From CAZGMC01 sp964526565 (lineage in GTDB: Bacteria > Pseudomonadota > Alphaproteobacteria > DSM-16000 > Inquilinaceae): a DNA stretch of 55,340 nucleotides. The translations under genes and the position numbers were made by a program. The stretch spans positions 1 to 55,340 of the forward strand of contig CAZGMC010000014.1 in the NCBI GenBank assembly GCA_964526565.1, written 5' to 3'. Shown here piece by piece: positions 1 to 8,501 of this stretch. Within the stretch, counting starts at the first letter, position 1. Each line of letters begins with the position of its first letter. A model generated the notes under the pieces. The model made no database searches, was not told the DNA's origin, and saw only the letters and a list, made by a program, of their open reading frames with translations.

Positions 1-702
1 GCCCCCCTCAGAACGGGGGCGTCACCGACTCGGAGCCAACTGGGGACCAGGGAAGTCTGGATCGCCACGCTTCGTTCGCGATGACGGTCCTTCTGGCAGA
101 TATATCTTGCTGGTTACAAAATATCATTTCAAATGCCGAAGCGGTCGACCTGTACCATGCATGCCCGCTTTGGCACCAGCCGGTGCCGTCGTCCGCTCAT
201 GAGGAAGGGCCGCTGATATGACACAGCCGAGGCGCTTGATCCTGGGAATAATTTCCGATACATCGCACCCCCAGGTGCGCACCAGGGGCCAGGAAGCCGG
301 TCCATGACACTCAACGAGCCTCGACACCACGATGCGGCGTTGCCGGGAAACAGCCGGTACGATTGGGATCTGGCGGCGGCGATGCTGGCGCGCGGGTCGG
401 GGGTGGCGAATGCGGCGCGGGCGCACTCCGGGGCGCGGCGGGGGCGCCCGGATGCAACCTCCGGCGGGGCCGATGCAGATGTTGCACCTGCCCGGATCGG
501 CAAATGCTCTCAACATCTTGCCGCGCAACGGCCCGGTTGCGGCAGGGATGCAGGGGCGGTGCATGCGTTGCGTTGACCGGCACCGGACCTGCCTTGCCCC
601 CCGAGCGGCCCGGCCTGCGCAAGCCTGCCTGCGCCGGCTTCACGCGGTACGGCCCGGCCCGGGCCCGGCACCGTGGTGCATGTCTCCGGCTGGCAATGCC
701 CG
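1..702. other. Stretch without a recognisable gene
   Basis: No reading frame here has a recognisable domain together with a convincing ribosome binding site; the open frames are Arg/Pro/Ala-rich, as expected from random GC-rich DNA. Visible structure: a hairpin at 1-20 (GCCCCC/GGGGGC arms) without a following T-run, a small hairpin around 60-84 (ATCGC/GCGAT arms) of a type often seen in alphaproteobacterial spacers, and an AT-rich patch near 97-135. A short sequence at 461-507 (minus) resembles one at 53254-53294 (plus). An open frame from ATG 304 to 576 has only a weak AGGA upstream and was not called. Confidence 0.5.
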
Positions 703-2232
703 CTACTCCGCCGCCTCCTTGACCGGCTCCGCCGGGCGCCAGCGCAGGACCGGCTTGCGGGCCGCCGTGGTCTCGTCCAGGCGGGTGCGCGGGGCCAGGC
801 GCGGGGCCGCGTGGAAGAACTCGGCGTCGCCGGCCTTGGCCCGTGCGGCCAGGGCGCGCATGGCGGCAATGAAGCGGTCCAGGGTCTCGCGGCTCTCGCT
901 CTCGGTGGGCTCGACCAGCATGGCGCCGTGGACGACCAGCGGGAAGTACACCGTCATCGGGTGGAAGCCCTCGTCGATCAGTGCCTTGGCGATGTCCAGG
1001 GTCTGCACGCCGGTGCCGCGCAGGAAGCGGTCGTCGAACAGCGCCTCGTGCATGCACGGGCCCGCGAACGACGGCGTCACCACGTCCTTGAGCCGGGCCA
1101 GCACGTAGTTGGCGTTCAGCACGGCATCCTCCGCCGCCTGGCGCAGGCCGTCGGCGCCGTGGCTGAGGATATAGGAGAGCGCCCGTACGAACATGCCCAT
1201 CTGGCCGTGGAAGCCCTTCATCCGGCCGAAGCCGTGGGCCGGCGCGCCCTCCGCCCCGGCATGCTCGGCCAGGCGGAAGCCGTCGGGCCCGTGCACCACC
1301 GCCGGCAGCGGGGCGAACGGCGCCAGCGCCGCCGACAGCACCACCGGCCCCGCCCCCGGCCCGCCGCCGCCGTGCGGCGTGGAGAAGGTCTTGTGCAGGT
1401 TGATGTGCATGGCGTCGATGCCCAGGTCGCCGGGTCGCACCCGCCCGACGATGGCGTTGAAGTTGGCGCCGTCGCAGTAGAAGTAGCCGCCGGCCCGATG
1501 GATGGCGTCGGCGATCTGCTGGATGTCGGTCTCGAACAGGCCGCAGGTGTTGGGATTGGTCAGCATGACCGCGGCCACGTCGTCGTCCAGCTTGTCGAGC
1601 AGCACGCCCAGGTCGACCCGGCCGCGGTCGTCGCCGGGGATGGCATCGACGGCATAGCCCAGCGCCGCCGCCGTCGCCGGGTTGGTGCCGTGCGCCGATT
1701 CCGGCACCAGCACGCGCCGCCGCCGCTCGCCGCGCTCGTCCAGGGCGGCGTGGATCGCCATCATGCCGCACAGCTCGCCGTGGGCGCCGGCGCCGGGCGT
1801 CATGGCCACCGCCGGCATGCCGGTCAGCGCCTTGAGCCAGCCGGCCAGCTCGTCGATCAGCGCCAGCGCGCCCTGCACCGTGCCCTCCGGCTGCAGCGGG
1901 TGCAGGTCGGCGAAGCCGGGCAGGCGGGCCATCTTCTCGTTGAGCCGCGGGTTGTGCTTCATGGTGCACGAGCCCAGCGGGTACATGGTGCTGTCGATGC
2001 CGAAGTTCTTCTGCGACAGCCGCGTGTAGTGGCGCACCACCTGCGGCTCGGCCAGCCCCGGCAGGCCGACCGGCCCGCGCCGGGCGACGCCGCCCAGCCG
2101 CGGCGCCACCGCCGGCGGCTCGGGCAGGTCGACGCCGCTGCGGCCGGGCGCGTCCTGCTCGAAGATCAGCGGCTCCTCGAGCTGCAGGCCGCGGTGGGCC
2201 GTGACGATCGGATCGGATGGGTGATGAGTCAT
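703..2232 (-). CDS. gcvPB: Glycine dehydrogenase (decarboxylating) subunit 2, P-protein beta
   Basis: PLP-dependent subunit of the glycine cleavage P-protein. With GcvPA it decarboxylates glycine and passes the aminomethyl group to the lipoyl arm of GcvH. The 509-residue length fits the split-P-protein family. The PLP-lysine region reads DAMHINLHKTFSTPHGGGGPG shortened to its core NLHKTFSTPHGGGGPG, with glycine-rich phosphate contacts nearby. The N-terminal YTRLSQKNFGID and YPLGSCTMKHNP blocks are also typical. Its ATG overlaps the gcvPA stop by 4 nt (ATGA), indicating translational coupling. It is the last gene of the gcvT-H-PA-PB operon, so it should be controlled by the glycine riboswitch at 5401-5632. 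Nothing is missing or broken. Confidence 0.97.
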   Translation of the reverse strand: MTHHPSDPIVTAHRGLQLEEPLIFEQDAPGRSGVDLPEPPAVAPRLGGVARRGPVGLPGLAEPQVVRHYTRLSQKNFGIDSTMYPLGSCTMKHNPRLNEKMARLPGFADLHPLQPEGTVQGALALIDELAGWLKALTGMPAVAMTPGAGAHGELCGMMAIHAALDERGERRRRVLVPESAHGTNPATAAALGYAVDAIPGDDRGRVDLGVLLDKLDDDVAAVMLTNPNTCGLFETDIQQIADAIHRAGGYFYCDGANFNAIVGRVRPGDLGIDAMHINLHKTFSTPHGGGGPGAGPVVLSAALAPFAPLPAVVHGPDGFRLAEHAGAEGAPAHGFGRMKGFHGQMGMFVRALSYILSHGADGLRQAAEDAVLNANYVLARLKDVVTPSFAGPCMHEALFDDRFLRGTGVQTLDIAKALIDEGFHPMTVYFPLVVHGAMLVEPTESESRETLDRFIAAMRALAARAKAGDAEFFHAAPRLAPRTRLDETTAARKPVLRWRPAEPVKEAAE

Positions 2233-3614
2233 GAGCCGAGCCGCGCCAGCGCAACCGCCAGCGCCTCCATGTCATTGTCGGTGGTGGTCTCGGTGGCGGC
2301 GACCAGCAGCAGGTCGGCCAGCTCCGGCCGCTCTGGATGCAACCGGCTGACCGGCACGCCGGCCAGCACGCCCTGCCGCGCCAGTGCCGCGACGGCTGGC
2401 GCCGCCGGCACCGGCAGCCGCACCGTGAACTCGTTGAAGAAGCCGTCGTTGAGCACTTCCACGCCCGGCACCGCCGCCAGCCGGTCGGCCAGCCGCACCG
2501 CCTGGGCGTGGTTCAGCTCGGCCAGCCGCGTGAAGCCGGCCTCGCCAAGGAGGGTCAGGTGAATGGTGAAGGCCAGGGCACACAGACCGCTGTTGGTGCA
2601 GATGTTGCTGGTCGCCTTCTCGCGGCGGATGTGCTGCTCGCGGGTCGACAGGGTCAGCACGAAGCCGCGCCGGCCCTCGCCGTCGACCGTCTGGCCGCAC
2701 AGCCGCCCCGGCATCTGCCGCATGTACCGCTCGCGCGTGGCGAACAGGCCGACATGGGGACCGCCGAAGCCGAGCGGGTTGCCCAGCGACTGGCCCTCGG
2801 CGGCAACGATGTCGGCGCCCATGGCCCCCGGCGGCATCAGCAGGCCGAGCGACACCGCCTCGGTCACCACCACCACCAGCAGCGCCTTCCTCGCATGGCA
2901 GGCCCGGGCCAGCGCCGACAGGTCGTGGACGCGGCCGAACAGGTCCGGGTTCTGCACGACGACGCAGGACGTGGCGTCGTCGATCAGCGCCGCCAGGTCG
3001 TCGCCGCCCCCCTCGCCGCCCCCCTCGCCGCGCCCCTCGGCACCCGGCGGCGCCGGGTCGGCCACGACCAGCTCGAACCCGGTGAACCGGGCCAGGGTGG
3101 CAACGGTCTCGGCGTAGTGCGGGTGCAGGTTGCCGGACAGGACCGCCTTGCCGCGGCGGGTGACGCGGTTGGCCATCATCACCGCCTCGGCGCAGGCGGT
3201 GGCGCCGTCGTACATGGAGGCGTTGGCCACGTCCATGCCGGTCAGCAGGGCGACCTGGGTCTGGAACTCGAACAGCGCCTGCAGCGTGCCCTGCGACACC
3301 TCCGGCTGGTACGGCGTGTACGAGGTCAGGAACTCGCCGCGCTGGATCAGGTGGTCGACCGTGGCCGGGATGTGGTGGCGGTAGGCGCCGGCACCGAGAA
3401 AGAACGGCACCGCGCCGGCCGGCACGTTGCGCGCCGCCAGTGCCGCCAGCCGGCGCTCGACCGCCATCTCGCCGGCGTGGAGCGGCAGCCCCTCGATCGG
3501 TCCGTCGAGCCGCGCCGCCTCCGGCACGTCGGCGTAGAGGGCATCGATCGACGGCGCGCCGATGGCGTCCAGCATGGCGCGGCGGTCGGTGTCGGTCAGC
3601 GGCAGGTAACGCAT
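2229..3614 (-). CDS. gcvPA: Glycine dehydrogenase (decarboxylating) subunit 1, P-protein alpha
   Basis: N-terminal-half subunit of the split glycine decarboxylase, 461 residues as usual for the family; it acts as a heterotetramer with GcvPB in the cytosol. Typical blocks are visible: MRYLPLTDTDRRAMLDAIG at the start, FLGAGAYRHHIPATVDHL, TSYTPYQPEVSQGTLQ, and REKATSNICTNSGLCAL near residue 340. The ATG directly abuts the gcvH stop codon, and its own stop overlaps the gcvPB start. An in-frame 12-bp tandem repeat (3001-3036) adds a Gly/Glu-rich loop (around residues 193-205) that I do not expect in the conserved core, so it is likely a surface loop. Confidence 0.97.
   Translation of the reverse strand: MRYLPLTDTDRRAMLDAIGAPSIDALYADVPEAARLDGPIEGLPLHAGEMAVERRLAALAARNVPAGAVPFFLGAGAYRHHIPATVDHLIQRGEFLTSYTPYQPEVSQGTLQALFEFQTQVALLTGMDVANASMYDGATACAEAVMMANRVTRRGKAVLSGNLHPHYAETVATLARFTGFELVVADPAPPGAEGRGEGGGEGGGDDLAALIDDATSCVVVQNPDLFGRVHDLSALARACHARKALLVVVVTEAVSLGLLMPPGAMGADIVAAEGQSLGNPLGFGGPHVGLFATRERYMRQMPGRLCGQTVDGEGRRGFVLTLSTREQHIRREKATSNICTNSGLCALAFTIHLTLLGEAGFTRLAELNHAQAVRLADRLAAVPGVEVLNDGFFNEFTVRLPVPAAPAVAALARQGVLAGVPVSRLHPERPELADLLLVAATETTTDNDMEALAVALARLGS
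3001..3036. repeat. Three 12-bp tandem units inside gcvPA
   Basis: Three consecutive 12-mers (tcgccgcccccc twice, then tcgccgcgcccc). On the minus strand they encode a Glu/Gly-rich loop (EGRGEGGGEGGG) in frame within gcvPA. The unit is a multiple of three, so copy-number change would lengthen or shorten the loop without a frameshift. Confidence 0.85.
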
Positions 3615-3992
3615 CTAGTCAAGCCCCTCCAGAAACGTCTTGTAGGCGTCCTCGTCCATCAGGTCGTCCAGCTCGGCCGGGTCGTCGATGCGCAGCTTGA
3701 GGAACCAGCCCTTGCCCATGGGGTCGCCGTTGACGATGGCCGGGTCCTCGTTCAGCGCCTCGTTGACCTCGGTCACCTCGCCGGATACGGGTGCGTAGAG
3801 CTCGCTTGCCGCCTTGACCGATTCGACGACCGCGGCCTCGCCGCCCTGCTCGACCTGGCGGCCGATCTCGGGCAGCTCGACGAAGACGATGTCGCCGAGC
3901 TGCTGCTGGGCGTAGTCGGTGATGCCGACGGTGCCGATGTCGCCGTCGACGCGGATCCATTCGTGCTCTTCGGTGAACCTGAGCGTGGTCAT
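3615..3992 (-). CDS. gcvH: Glycine cleavage system H protein (lipoyl carrier)
   Basis: 125-residue lipoyl carrier that shuttles the methylamine group between GcvP, GcvT and the lipoamide dehydrogenase. The biotinyl/lipoyl fold is evident: N-terminal RFTEEHEWIRV, central GITDYAQQQLGDIVFVELP, and the lipoylation site ESVKAAS with the modified lysine at residue 60, followed by LYAPVSGEV. ATG at 3992 was chosen because the protein then starts MTTLRFTEEHEW, as in the family; an upstream in-frame extension is Arg-rich and unlike GcvH. The stop is immediately followed by the gcvPA ATG; the gap to gcvT is 73 nt. Confidence 0.97.
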   Translation of the reverse strand: MTTLRFTEEHEWIRVDGDIGTVGITDYAQQQLGDIVFVELPEIGRQVEQGGEAAVVESVKAASELYAPVSGEVTEVNEALNEDPAIVNGDPMGKGWFLKLRIDDPAELDDLMDEDAYKTFLEGLD

Positions 3993-4065
3993 GGTGCCTG
4001 AGCCTCCCCCCTGGGTCGTGTCCTGGCGCGGGTGCCGCGCATCGCCGGCGCCCGATGCCCCTCTT

Positions 4066-5341
4066 CTAGCCGCGATGGTAGCCGGGCGGCACGAACGGCA
4101 GCGCCGCCACCGCCCCCGGCACCGGCCTGCCGCGCACGATGAAGCGCACCGGCGTGCCGGGTTCGGCGTAGGGCGTGGCGACATAGCCCATGGCCACCGG
4201 ACCGCCCACCGTCGGGCCGTAGCCGCCGCTGGTGACCGTGCCGATGGCCGCCCCTTCGATGTCGTCGACCGCCGCGCCCTCGCGCACCGGCGCCCGGCCC
4301 TCGGGGTGCAGGCCGACGCGGCGGCGCGGCACGCCCTCCTCGAGCTGGCGGCGAATCGCCTCGTAGCCGGGGAAGCCGCCTTCGGCGCGGCGGCGCCTGC
4401 CGATGGTCCAGGCCAGCGAGGCCTCGACCGGCGTCGTCGTCTCGGTGATGTCGTGGCCGTAGAGGCACAGCCCGGCCTCCAGCCGCAGCGAATCGCGGGC
4501 GCCCAGGCCGACCGGCCGTACCTCCGGCGCGGCCAGCAGGGCCCGCGCCAGATCTTCGGCCTGCCCGGCCGGGACCGAGATCTCGAAGCCGTCCTCGCCG
4601 GTGTAGCCCGAGCGGCTGACCAGGCAGCCGGCGCCGCGCAGCGGCATGGTGGCCGCCTGCATGAACCGAAGGTCCGTCACCGCCGGTGCCAGCCGGGCCA
4701 GCACCGTCGCCGCCTGCGGTCCCTGCAGCGCCAGCAGGGCGCGGTCCTCGGCCAGGCGCAGCTCGGCGACGCCGGCCAGGCGGGCGGCAATGTGGGCGAA
4801 GTCCGCCTCCTTGCAGGCGGCATTGACGACCAGGAACAGCCGGCGCGGCGGCTCGCCGGCGTCGACCGGGCGGGCCACCATCAGGTCGTCCAGGATGCCG
4901 CCCTGCTCGTTGAGCAGCAGGGTGTAGCGCATGTGTCCCGGCTTGAGCCCGCGGATGTCGCCGGGCACCAGCCGCTCGAGCGCCGCCGCCGGGTCGTCGC
5001 CGGCCAGCTCGGCCTGGCCCATGTGCGAGACGTCGAACAGGCCGGCGGCGTTGCGCGTATGGGTGTGCTCGGCGATGATGCCGGCGGGATACTGCACCGG
5101 CATGTCATAGCCGGCGAACGGCACCATGCGGGCGCCCAGCTCGCGGTGCAGCGCGTTGAGCGGCGTGGTGCGGAGGCCGGTCGGGCCAGTGGTCGAGCCG
5201 GTGGTNNNNNNNNNNNNNNNNNNNNNNNNNNNNNNNNNNNNNNNNNNNNNNNNNNNNNNNNNNNNNNNNNNNNNNNNNNNNNNNNNNNNNNNNNNNNNNN
5301 NNNNNGCCGGTGGTCGGGGCATTGGTCGGGTCAGCGGGCAC
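4066..5341 (-). CDS. gcvT: Glycine cleavage system T protein (aminomethyltransferase), interrupted by assembly gap
   Basis: Transfers the methylene group from aminomethyl-GcvH to tetrahydrofolate and releases ammonia. The conserved body begins LRTTPLNALHRELGARMVPF and includes YDMPVQYPAGIIAEH, DVSHMGQAEL and the GARDSLRLEAGLCLYGHDI block holding the catalytic aspartate. The N-terminus runs into the 100-N gap. A Thr/Gly/Pro-rich segment (TTGSTTGPTG) precedes the conserved start on one side of the gap, and a similar segment (PTNAPTTG) lies on the other. A plausible start is the GTG at 5341-5339, which has GAGGAG ten bases upstream and reads VPADPTNAPTTG into the gap. The start and the length of the N-terminal tail are therefore uncertain. 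First gene of the operon, downstream of the glycine riboswitch. Confidence 0.9.
5206..5305. other. Assembly gap of 100 N
   Basis: Exactly 100 N, the conventional placeholder for a gap of unknown size. Both flanks carry the same kind of short repeat (ggtggtcg-like words at 5188-5205 and 5306-5331), so the break probably lies in a tandem repeat coding for a Thr/Gly/Pro-rich N-terminal tail of GcvT. Confidence 0.98.
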
Positions 5342-5400
5342 GTCCGGAACGCTCCTCGGCGATGGCGGCAGGGCGCGCGGAATGATCCCGCACGGTCTGC

Positions 5401-5632
5401 CCCCTCTGTCCGAGTCCCTGAGAGATTCACCGGGTGCGCGCAACGGCGATCCGGTTTACTCCTTCGGTGAGGCCCCGCCGTGCCACTTCCGTGGTCCCGG
5501 CGTGCCTGCTTTCCAGAGGTACCTCCCCTTGCGGTCCGTTTGCCTGAGAGTTTCCGGGGCGGTTGCTCCTTCGGCGCCGGCCGGGGACCATCTGTTGAGG
5601 CCCCGCCGATCTCTCCCGCAAGGTTCGTCGGC
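5401..5632 (-). promoter_or_regulatory. Tandem glycine riboswitch (gcvT element)
   Basis: Two successive glycine aptamers are readable on the minus strand. Aptamer 1 (about 5522-5632) has GGGAGAGAT, then GCCGAAGGAGCAACC (RC of 5561-5575) and CTCTCAGGCAAACGGACC. Aptamer 2 (about 5401-5520) has CACCGAAGGAGTAAACC (RC of 5453-5469) and AATCTCTCAGGGACTCGGACAGAGGGG. The GCCGAAGGAGCAA / CTCTCAGGCAAA pair is the hallmark of the family. It lies 60 nt upstream of the proposed gcvT start. In known examples glycine binding turns on gcv expression; that direction is inferred here. Confidence 0.95.
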
Positions 5633-5672
5633 GTTTGCGGATGGGGCGCTGCCGCCCTCACCCGTGCGTCAA

Positions 5673-5700
5673 AGGCTAGTCACCGCATTGCAAAAGTCAA
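5673..5700 (-). promoter_or_regulatory. Candidate sigma70-type promoter of the gcv operon
   Basis: On the minus strand TTGACT (RC of 5695-5700) and TAGCCT (RC of 5673-5678) are separated by 16 nt. Transcription would start about 30 nt upstream of the first glycine aptamer, the expected place. Judged only by motif and position. Confidence 0.5.
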
Positions 5701-5737
5701 CGACCATGAATCCCTGCCGGGGTCAGCCGGACCGGCC

Positions 5738-6808
5738 ATGACGGACGAAGCGCACGTCGCCGGGAAGGGACCGCGGCCGCTGCCGCGGCTGATGACGCGC
5801 GTCGCGGCGATCGGCTTCGTCGCCGGGCTGGCGCTGGTCATCGCGCTGGTCGCCTGGCAGGGCGCCGGGGTGATCGCCGACGCGCTGGCCGAGGCGGGCT
5901 GGCAGCTGCTGTGGCTGGCCCCCTGGTTCCTGGCATGGCTGCTGCCGACGACGGCGGGCTGGCGCCTGCTGATGCAAGGCGCCGCGCGGCCGCCACTGCC
6001 GGCCATGCTGGTGGCCGCGTGGATCGGCTATGCCATCAACTGGCTGCTGCCGGTGGCCCAGCTTGGCGGCGACGTGGCGCGCACCCTGTGGCTGACGCGG
6101 CGCTATCCGGCCAAGGCGGAGATCGGCGGCAGCGTCGTCGTCGACAAGACGCTGCAGGCGGTGACCCAGGTGCCGGTGGCGATCACCGGCGCCGTCGTGT
6201 TCGTCGCCCTCACCGGCAGCGGCGAGTTCGTGCCGGTGGCGGCGGTGTTCTCGGTGGTGCTGCTGGTGCTGCTGCTGGCCTTCGTACGGCTGCAGCGGCG
6301 CGGCCTGTTCGGACCGCTGATGACACGGATGGCGCGCCTGCTGCCGCGCGGCGGCGACGAGCGGCAGGCCGGCGCCGAGCGCATCGACGCGGCCGTGCGC
6401 GCCATGTACGCCGCCCCCGGCCGGCTGGCCGCCTCGCTGGCGCTGCGCCTGCTGTCGCGGCTGACCATGGCCGGCGAGGTCTGGCTGATCCTGTGGTTCA
6501 TGGGCCACCCGGTCGGGCTGGCCGAGGCCGTGGTGCTGGAGTTCCTGGGCCAGACGATGCGTGCCGCCGCGTTCTTCGTGCCCGGCGCCTACGGCATTCA
6601 GGAGGGCGGCTACGTGCTGCTCGGCACCGCGATCGGCCTGCCGCCGCCGGTGGCGCTGGCGGTGTCGCTGGCCAAGCGCGGCCGCGAGCTGCTGGTCGGC
6701 CTGCCGGCCCTGCTGGTCTGGCAGCTCGGCGACGGCCGCGCCGCCCTGCGCGCCGTCACCGGCGGCAGGGCGGAGCCCGGTGCCGGTGGGCAGGACTCCC
6801 GCCCGTGA
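5738..6808 (+). CDS. HpnL-like flippase / lysylphosphatidylglycerol-synthase-type membrane protein
   Basis: 356-residue polytopic inner-membrane protein with about seven or eight hydrophobic segments (first near residues 20-45). The C-terminal block QTMRAAAFFVPGAYGIQEGG followed by LAVSLAKRGRELLVGLPALL matches the YbhN/lysylphosphatidylglycerol-synthase transmembrane domain family, and most closely, from memory, the hopanoid-associated HpnL group. There is no soluble aminoacyl-transferase domain, so lysyl-PG synthesis is unlikely; a lipid or hopanoid transport role is inferred. ATG at 5738 was chosen because a polar N-terminus then leads into the first membrane segment; upstream sequence overlaps the gcv regulatory region. 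Only 3 nt separate its stop from the convergent lipoprotein gene. Confidence 0.75.
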   Translation: MTDEAHVAGKGPRPLPRLMTRVAAIGFVAGLALVIALVAWQGAGVIADALAEAGWQLLWLAPWFLAWLLPTTAGWRLLMQGAARPPLPAMLVAAWIGYAINWLLPVAQLGGDVARTLWLTRRYPAKAEIGGSVVVDKTLQAVTQVPVAITGAVVFVALTGSGEFVPVAAVFSVVLLVLLLAFVRLQRRGLFGPLMTRMARLLPRGGDERQAGAERIDAAVRAMYAAPGRLAASLALRLLSRLTMAGEVWLILWFMGHPVGLAEAVVLEFLGQTMRAAAFFVPGAYGIQEGGYVLLGTAIGLPPPVALAVSLAKRGRELLVGLPALLVWQLGDGRAALRAVTGGRAEPGAGGQDSRP

Positions 6809-6811
6809 CGG

Positions 6812-7372
6812 TCAGCGCCGGTTGAACTCCAACTGCTGCGGAGAAAGCTGGAAACCGACCAGAATGTAGTAGGCGCGGCCCAGGGCCGCGTTGTCGAGCG
6901 GGATGCGCTGGACCAGTGCCTCGCTGGTGCCGGCGGTGGCGCCACCCGCCGGGAAGACGATGTCCGTCTGGAAGATCTCCTTGGCCAGGACCTGCTGCTG
7001 CGGATCGGCCACGGCGACGAAGTAGTCGAAGGCCGCCTCGTCGCTGGTGGCGGCCGGGCCGCGCTCGGCAACGATGTTGAGGATCAGGTCGACATCGACG
7101 CCGCTGTCGTCGTACTCGCAGCCGCCACCGAAGCCGGCGAAGGCGGCCCGCCATTCCACGTCCGTCAGGTCGCGTCCCGGCCCCGGCCGGAACCGCACCT
7201 CCTGCGCCGCCTCGTCGACGAACAGGATGCGCGGGCAGCCGGTCGGCTGCGGCTCGGCGACGACCACCTCCCGCGCCGGCGGCGCCTCCTCCGGGTTGTC
7301 GTCGCCGCTGCAGGCGGCCAGCCCCGCCAGCAGCGCCGCCGCCAGGGCGACGCGGCCGGCGTGCGCCGCCAT
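6812..7372 (-). CDS. Putative lipoprotein of unknown function
   Basis: 186 residues from ATG 7372. The N-terminus is a lipoprotein signal: positively charged start, hydrophobic stretch LAAALLAGLAAC with the lipobox cysteine near residue 22, then a polar GDDNPEEAP linker. A Cys pair further on (TGCPRI and GGGCEYDD) could form a disulfide in the periplasm. The C-terminal part (AYYILVGFQLSPQQLEFNRR) resembles the endings of small alphaproteobacterial outer-membrane-anchored proteins, but I do not recognise a named domain. An upstream start at 7468 would add 32 residues ahead of the signal and is less likely. It converges with the HpnL-like gene and is divergent from ispH. Confidence 0.7.
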   Translation of the reverse strand: MAAHAGRVALAAALLAGLAACSGDDNPEEAPPAREVVVAEPQPTGCPRILFVDEAAQEVRFRPGPGRDLTDVEWRAAFAGFGGGCEYDDSGVDVDLILNIVAERGPAATSDEAAFDYFVAVADPQQQVLAKEIFQTDIVFPAGGATAGTSEALVQRIPLDNAALGRAYYILVGFQLSPQQLEFNRR

Positions 7373-7499
7373 CGCGAAAAAACCGGACTCACCGACGCCT
7401 GTATTTCCGGGCCGCGAGTCTATATGAGGGGGGCTGTTCTGACGCATGGCCGGGCGGCCGCCTTTCACAATCCGACAACGGGCTGGGGGACTTTAGGGA

Positions 7500-8501
7500 A
7501 TGGAGTCAGTCGGGACAAGAGCGGGCGACGACACCGCGCCGGTGGCGTCCGTGGACGGCAGGCCGCCGCTGACCGTGCTGCTGGCCAATCCGCGCGGCTT
7601 CTGTGCCGGCGTCGAACGGGCCATCCAGATCGTCGAGCGGGCGTTGCAGCGGTTCGGGGCCCCGGTCTATGTCCGCCACGAGATCGTCCACAACCGTTAC
7701 GTCGTCGAGATGCTGGAGCAGAAGGGCGCGGTGTTCGTCGAGGAGCTGGACGAAGTGCCCGACGACGTGCCGGTGGTCTTCTCCGCCCACGGCGTGCCCA
7801 AGGCGGTGCCGGCCGAGGCGGAACGGCGCAACCTGTTCTACGTCGACGCCACCTGTCCGCTGGTCAGCAAGGTCCACCGCGAGGCCGAGCGCCACCACAA
7901 GAACGGCCAGCAGATCCTGCTGGTCGGCCACGCCGGCCACCCGGAGGTGATCGGCACCATCGGCCAGCTGCCGGACGGTGCCGTGCTTCTGGTCGAATCG
8001 GTGGAGGACGTGGCGACCGTGGCGGTGGACGATCCCGAAAATGTCGCCTTCGTCACCCAGACGACCCTGTCGGTGGACGACACCGCGGCGATCGTCGCGG
8101 CGATCCGCCGGCGCTTTCCCGGCGTCGATGCGCCGAAGAAGGAAGACATCTGCTACGCCACGACCAACCGCCAGGAGGCGGTCAAGGCGATCGCCACGGA
8201 CTGCGACGCCATTCTGGTGGTCGGTGCGCCGAACTCGTCGAACTCGCGGCGGCTGGTCGAGGTGGCGGCCAAGTTCGGTTGCCCGAAGGCGCGCATGGTG
8301 CAGCGTGCCGCCGACATCGACTGGGACTGGCTGGCCGGGGTCGAGCGGCTGGGGCTGACCGCCGGCGCCTCGGCCCCCGAGGTGCTGGTCGAGGAGGTGC
8401 TGGCGGCCTGCCGCGAGCGCTTTGACGTCCGCCTGGAGCAGGTGTCGATCACCGAGGAGGACGTGTTCTTCAAGCTGCCGCGGGTCCTGGAACAGGCGTG
8501 A
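7500..8501 (+). CDS. ispH: 4-hydroxy-3-methylbut-2-enyl diphosphate reductase
   Basis: Last enzyme of the MEP isoprenoid pathway, reducing HMBPP to IPP and DMAPP with a [4Fe-4S] cluster. The three cluster cysteines are visible: C35 in NPRGFCAGV, C119 in DATCPLV and C218 in DICYATTNRQ. Substrate-binding histidines lie in VRHEIVHN (H60, H64), SAHGV (H97) and VGHAGHPEV (around residues 144-149). The length of 333 residues is slightly above the usual 310-320 because of a 20-residue polar N-terminal extension, so a later start is possible. It overlaps the next gene by 4 nt (GTGA). IPP/DMAPP feed quinones and, in this organism, hopanoids. Confidence 0.96.
   Translation: MESVGTRAGDDTAPVASVDGRPPLTVLLANPRGFCAGVERAIQIVERALQRFGAPVYVRHEIVHNRYVVEMLEQKGAVFVEELDEVPDDVPVVFSAHGVPKAVPAEAERRNLFYVDATCPLVSKVHREAERHHKNGQQILLVGHAGHPEVIGTIGQLPDGAVLLVESVEDVATVAVDDPENVAFVTQTTLSVDDTAAIVAAIRRRFPGVDAPKKEDICYATTNRQEAVKAIATDCDAILVVGAPNSSNSRRLVEVAAKFGCPKARMVQRAADIDWDWLAGVERLGLTAGASAPEVLVEEVLAACRERFDVRLEQVSITEEDVFFKLPRVLEQA

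Noticed and set aside
311..2275. 654-codon minus frame overlapping gcvPB
   Set aside because: Out of frame with gcvPB and almost entirely Arg/Gly/Ala/Pro; no family.
2337..4001. Open frame of 554 codons opposite gcvPA/gcvH
   Set aside because: Same kind of antisense artefact; the coding strand is certain.
5738..6808. Lysylphosphatidylglycerol synthetase (MprF)
   Set aside because: Only the membrane domain is present; the soluble transferase domain is absent.
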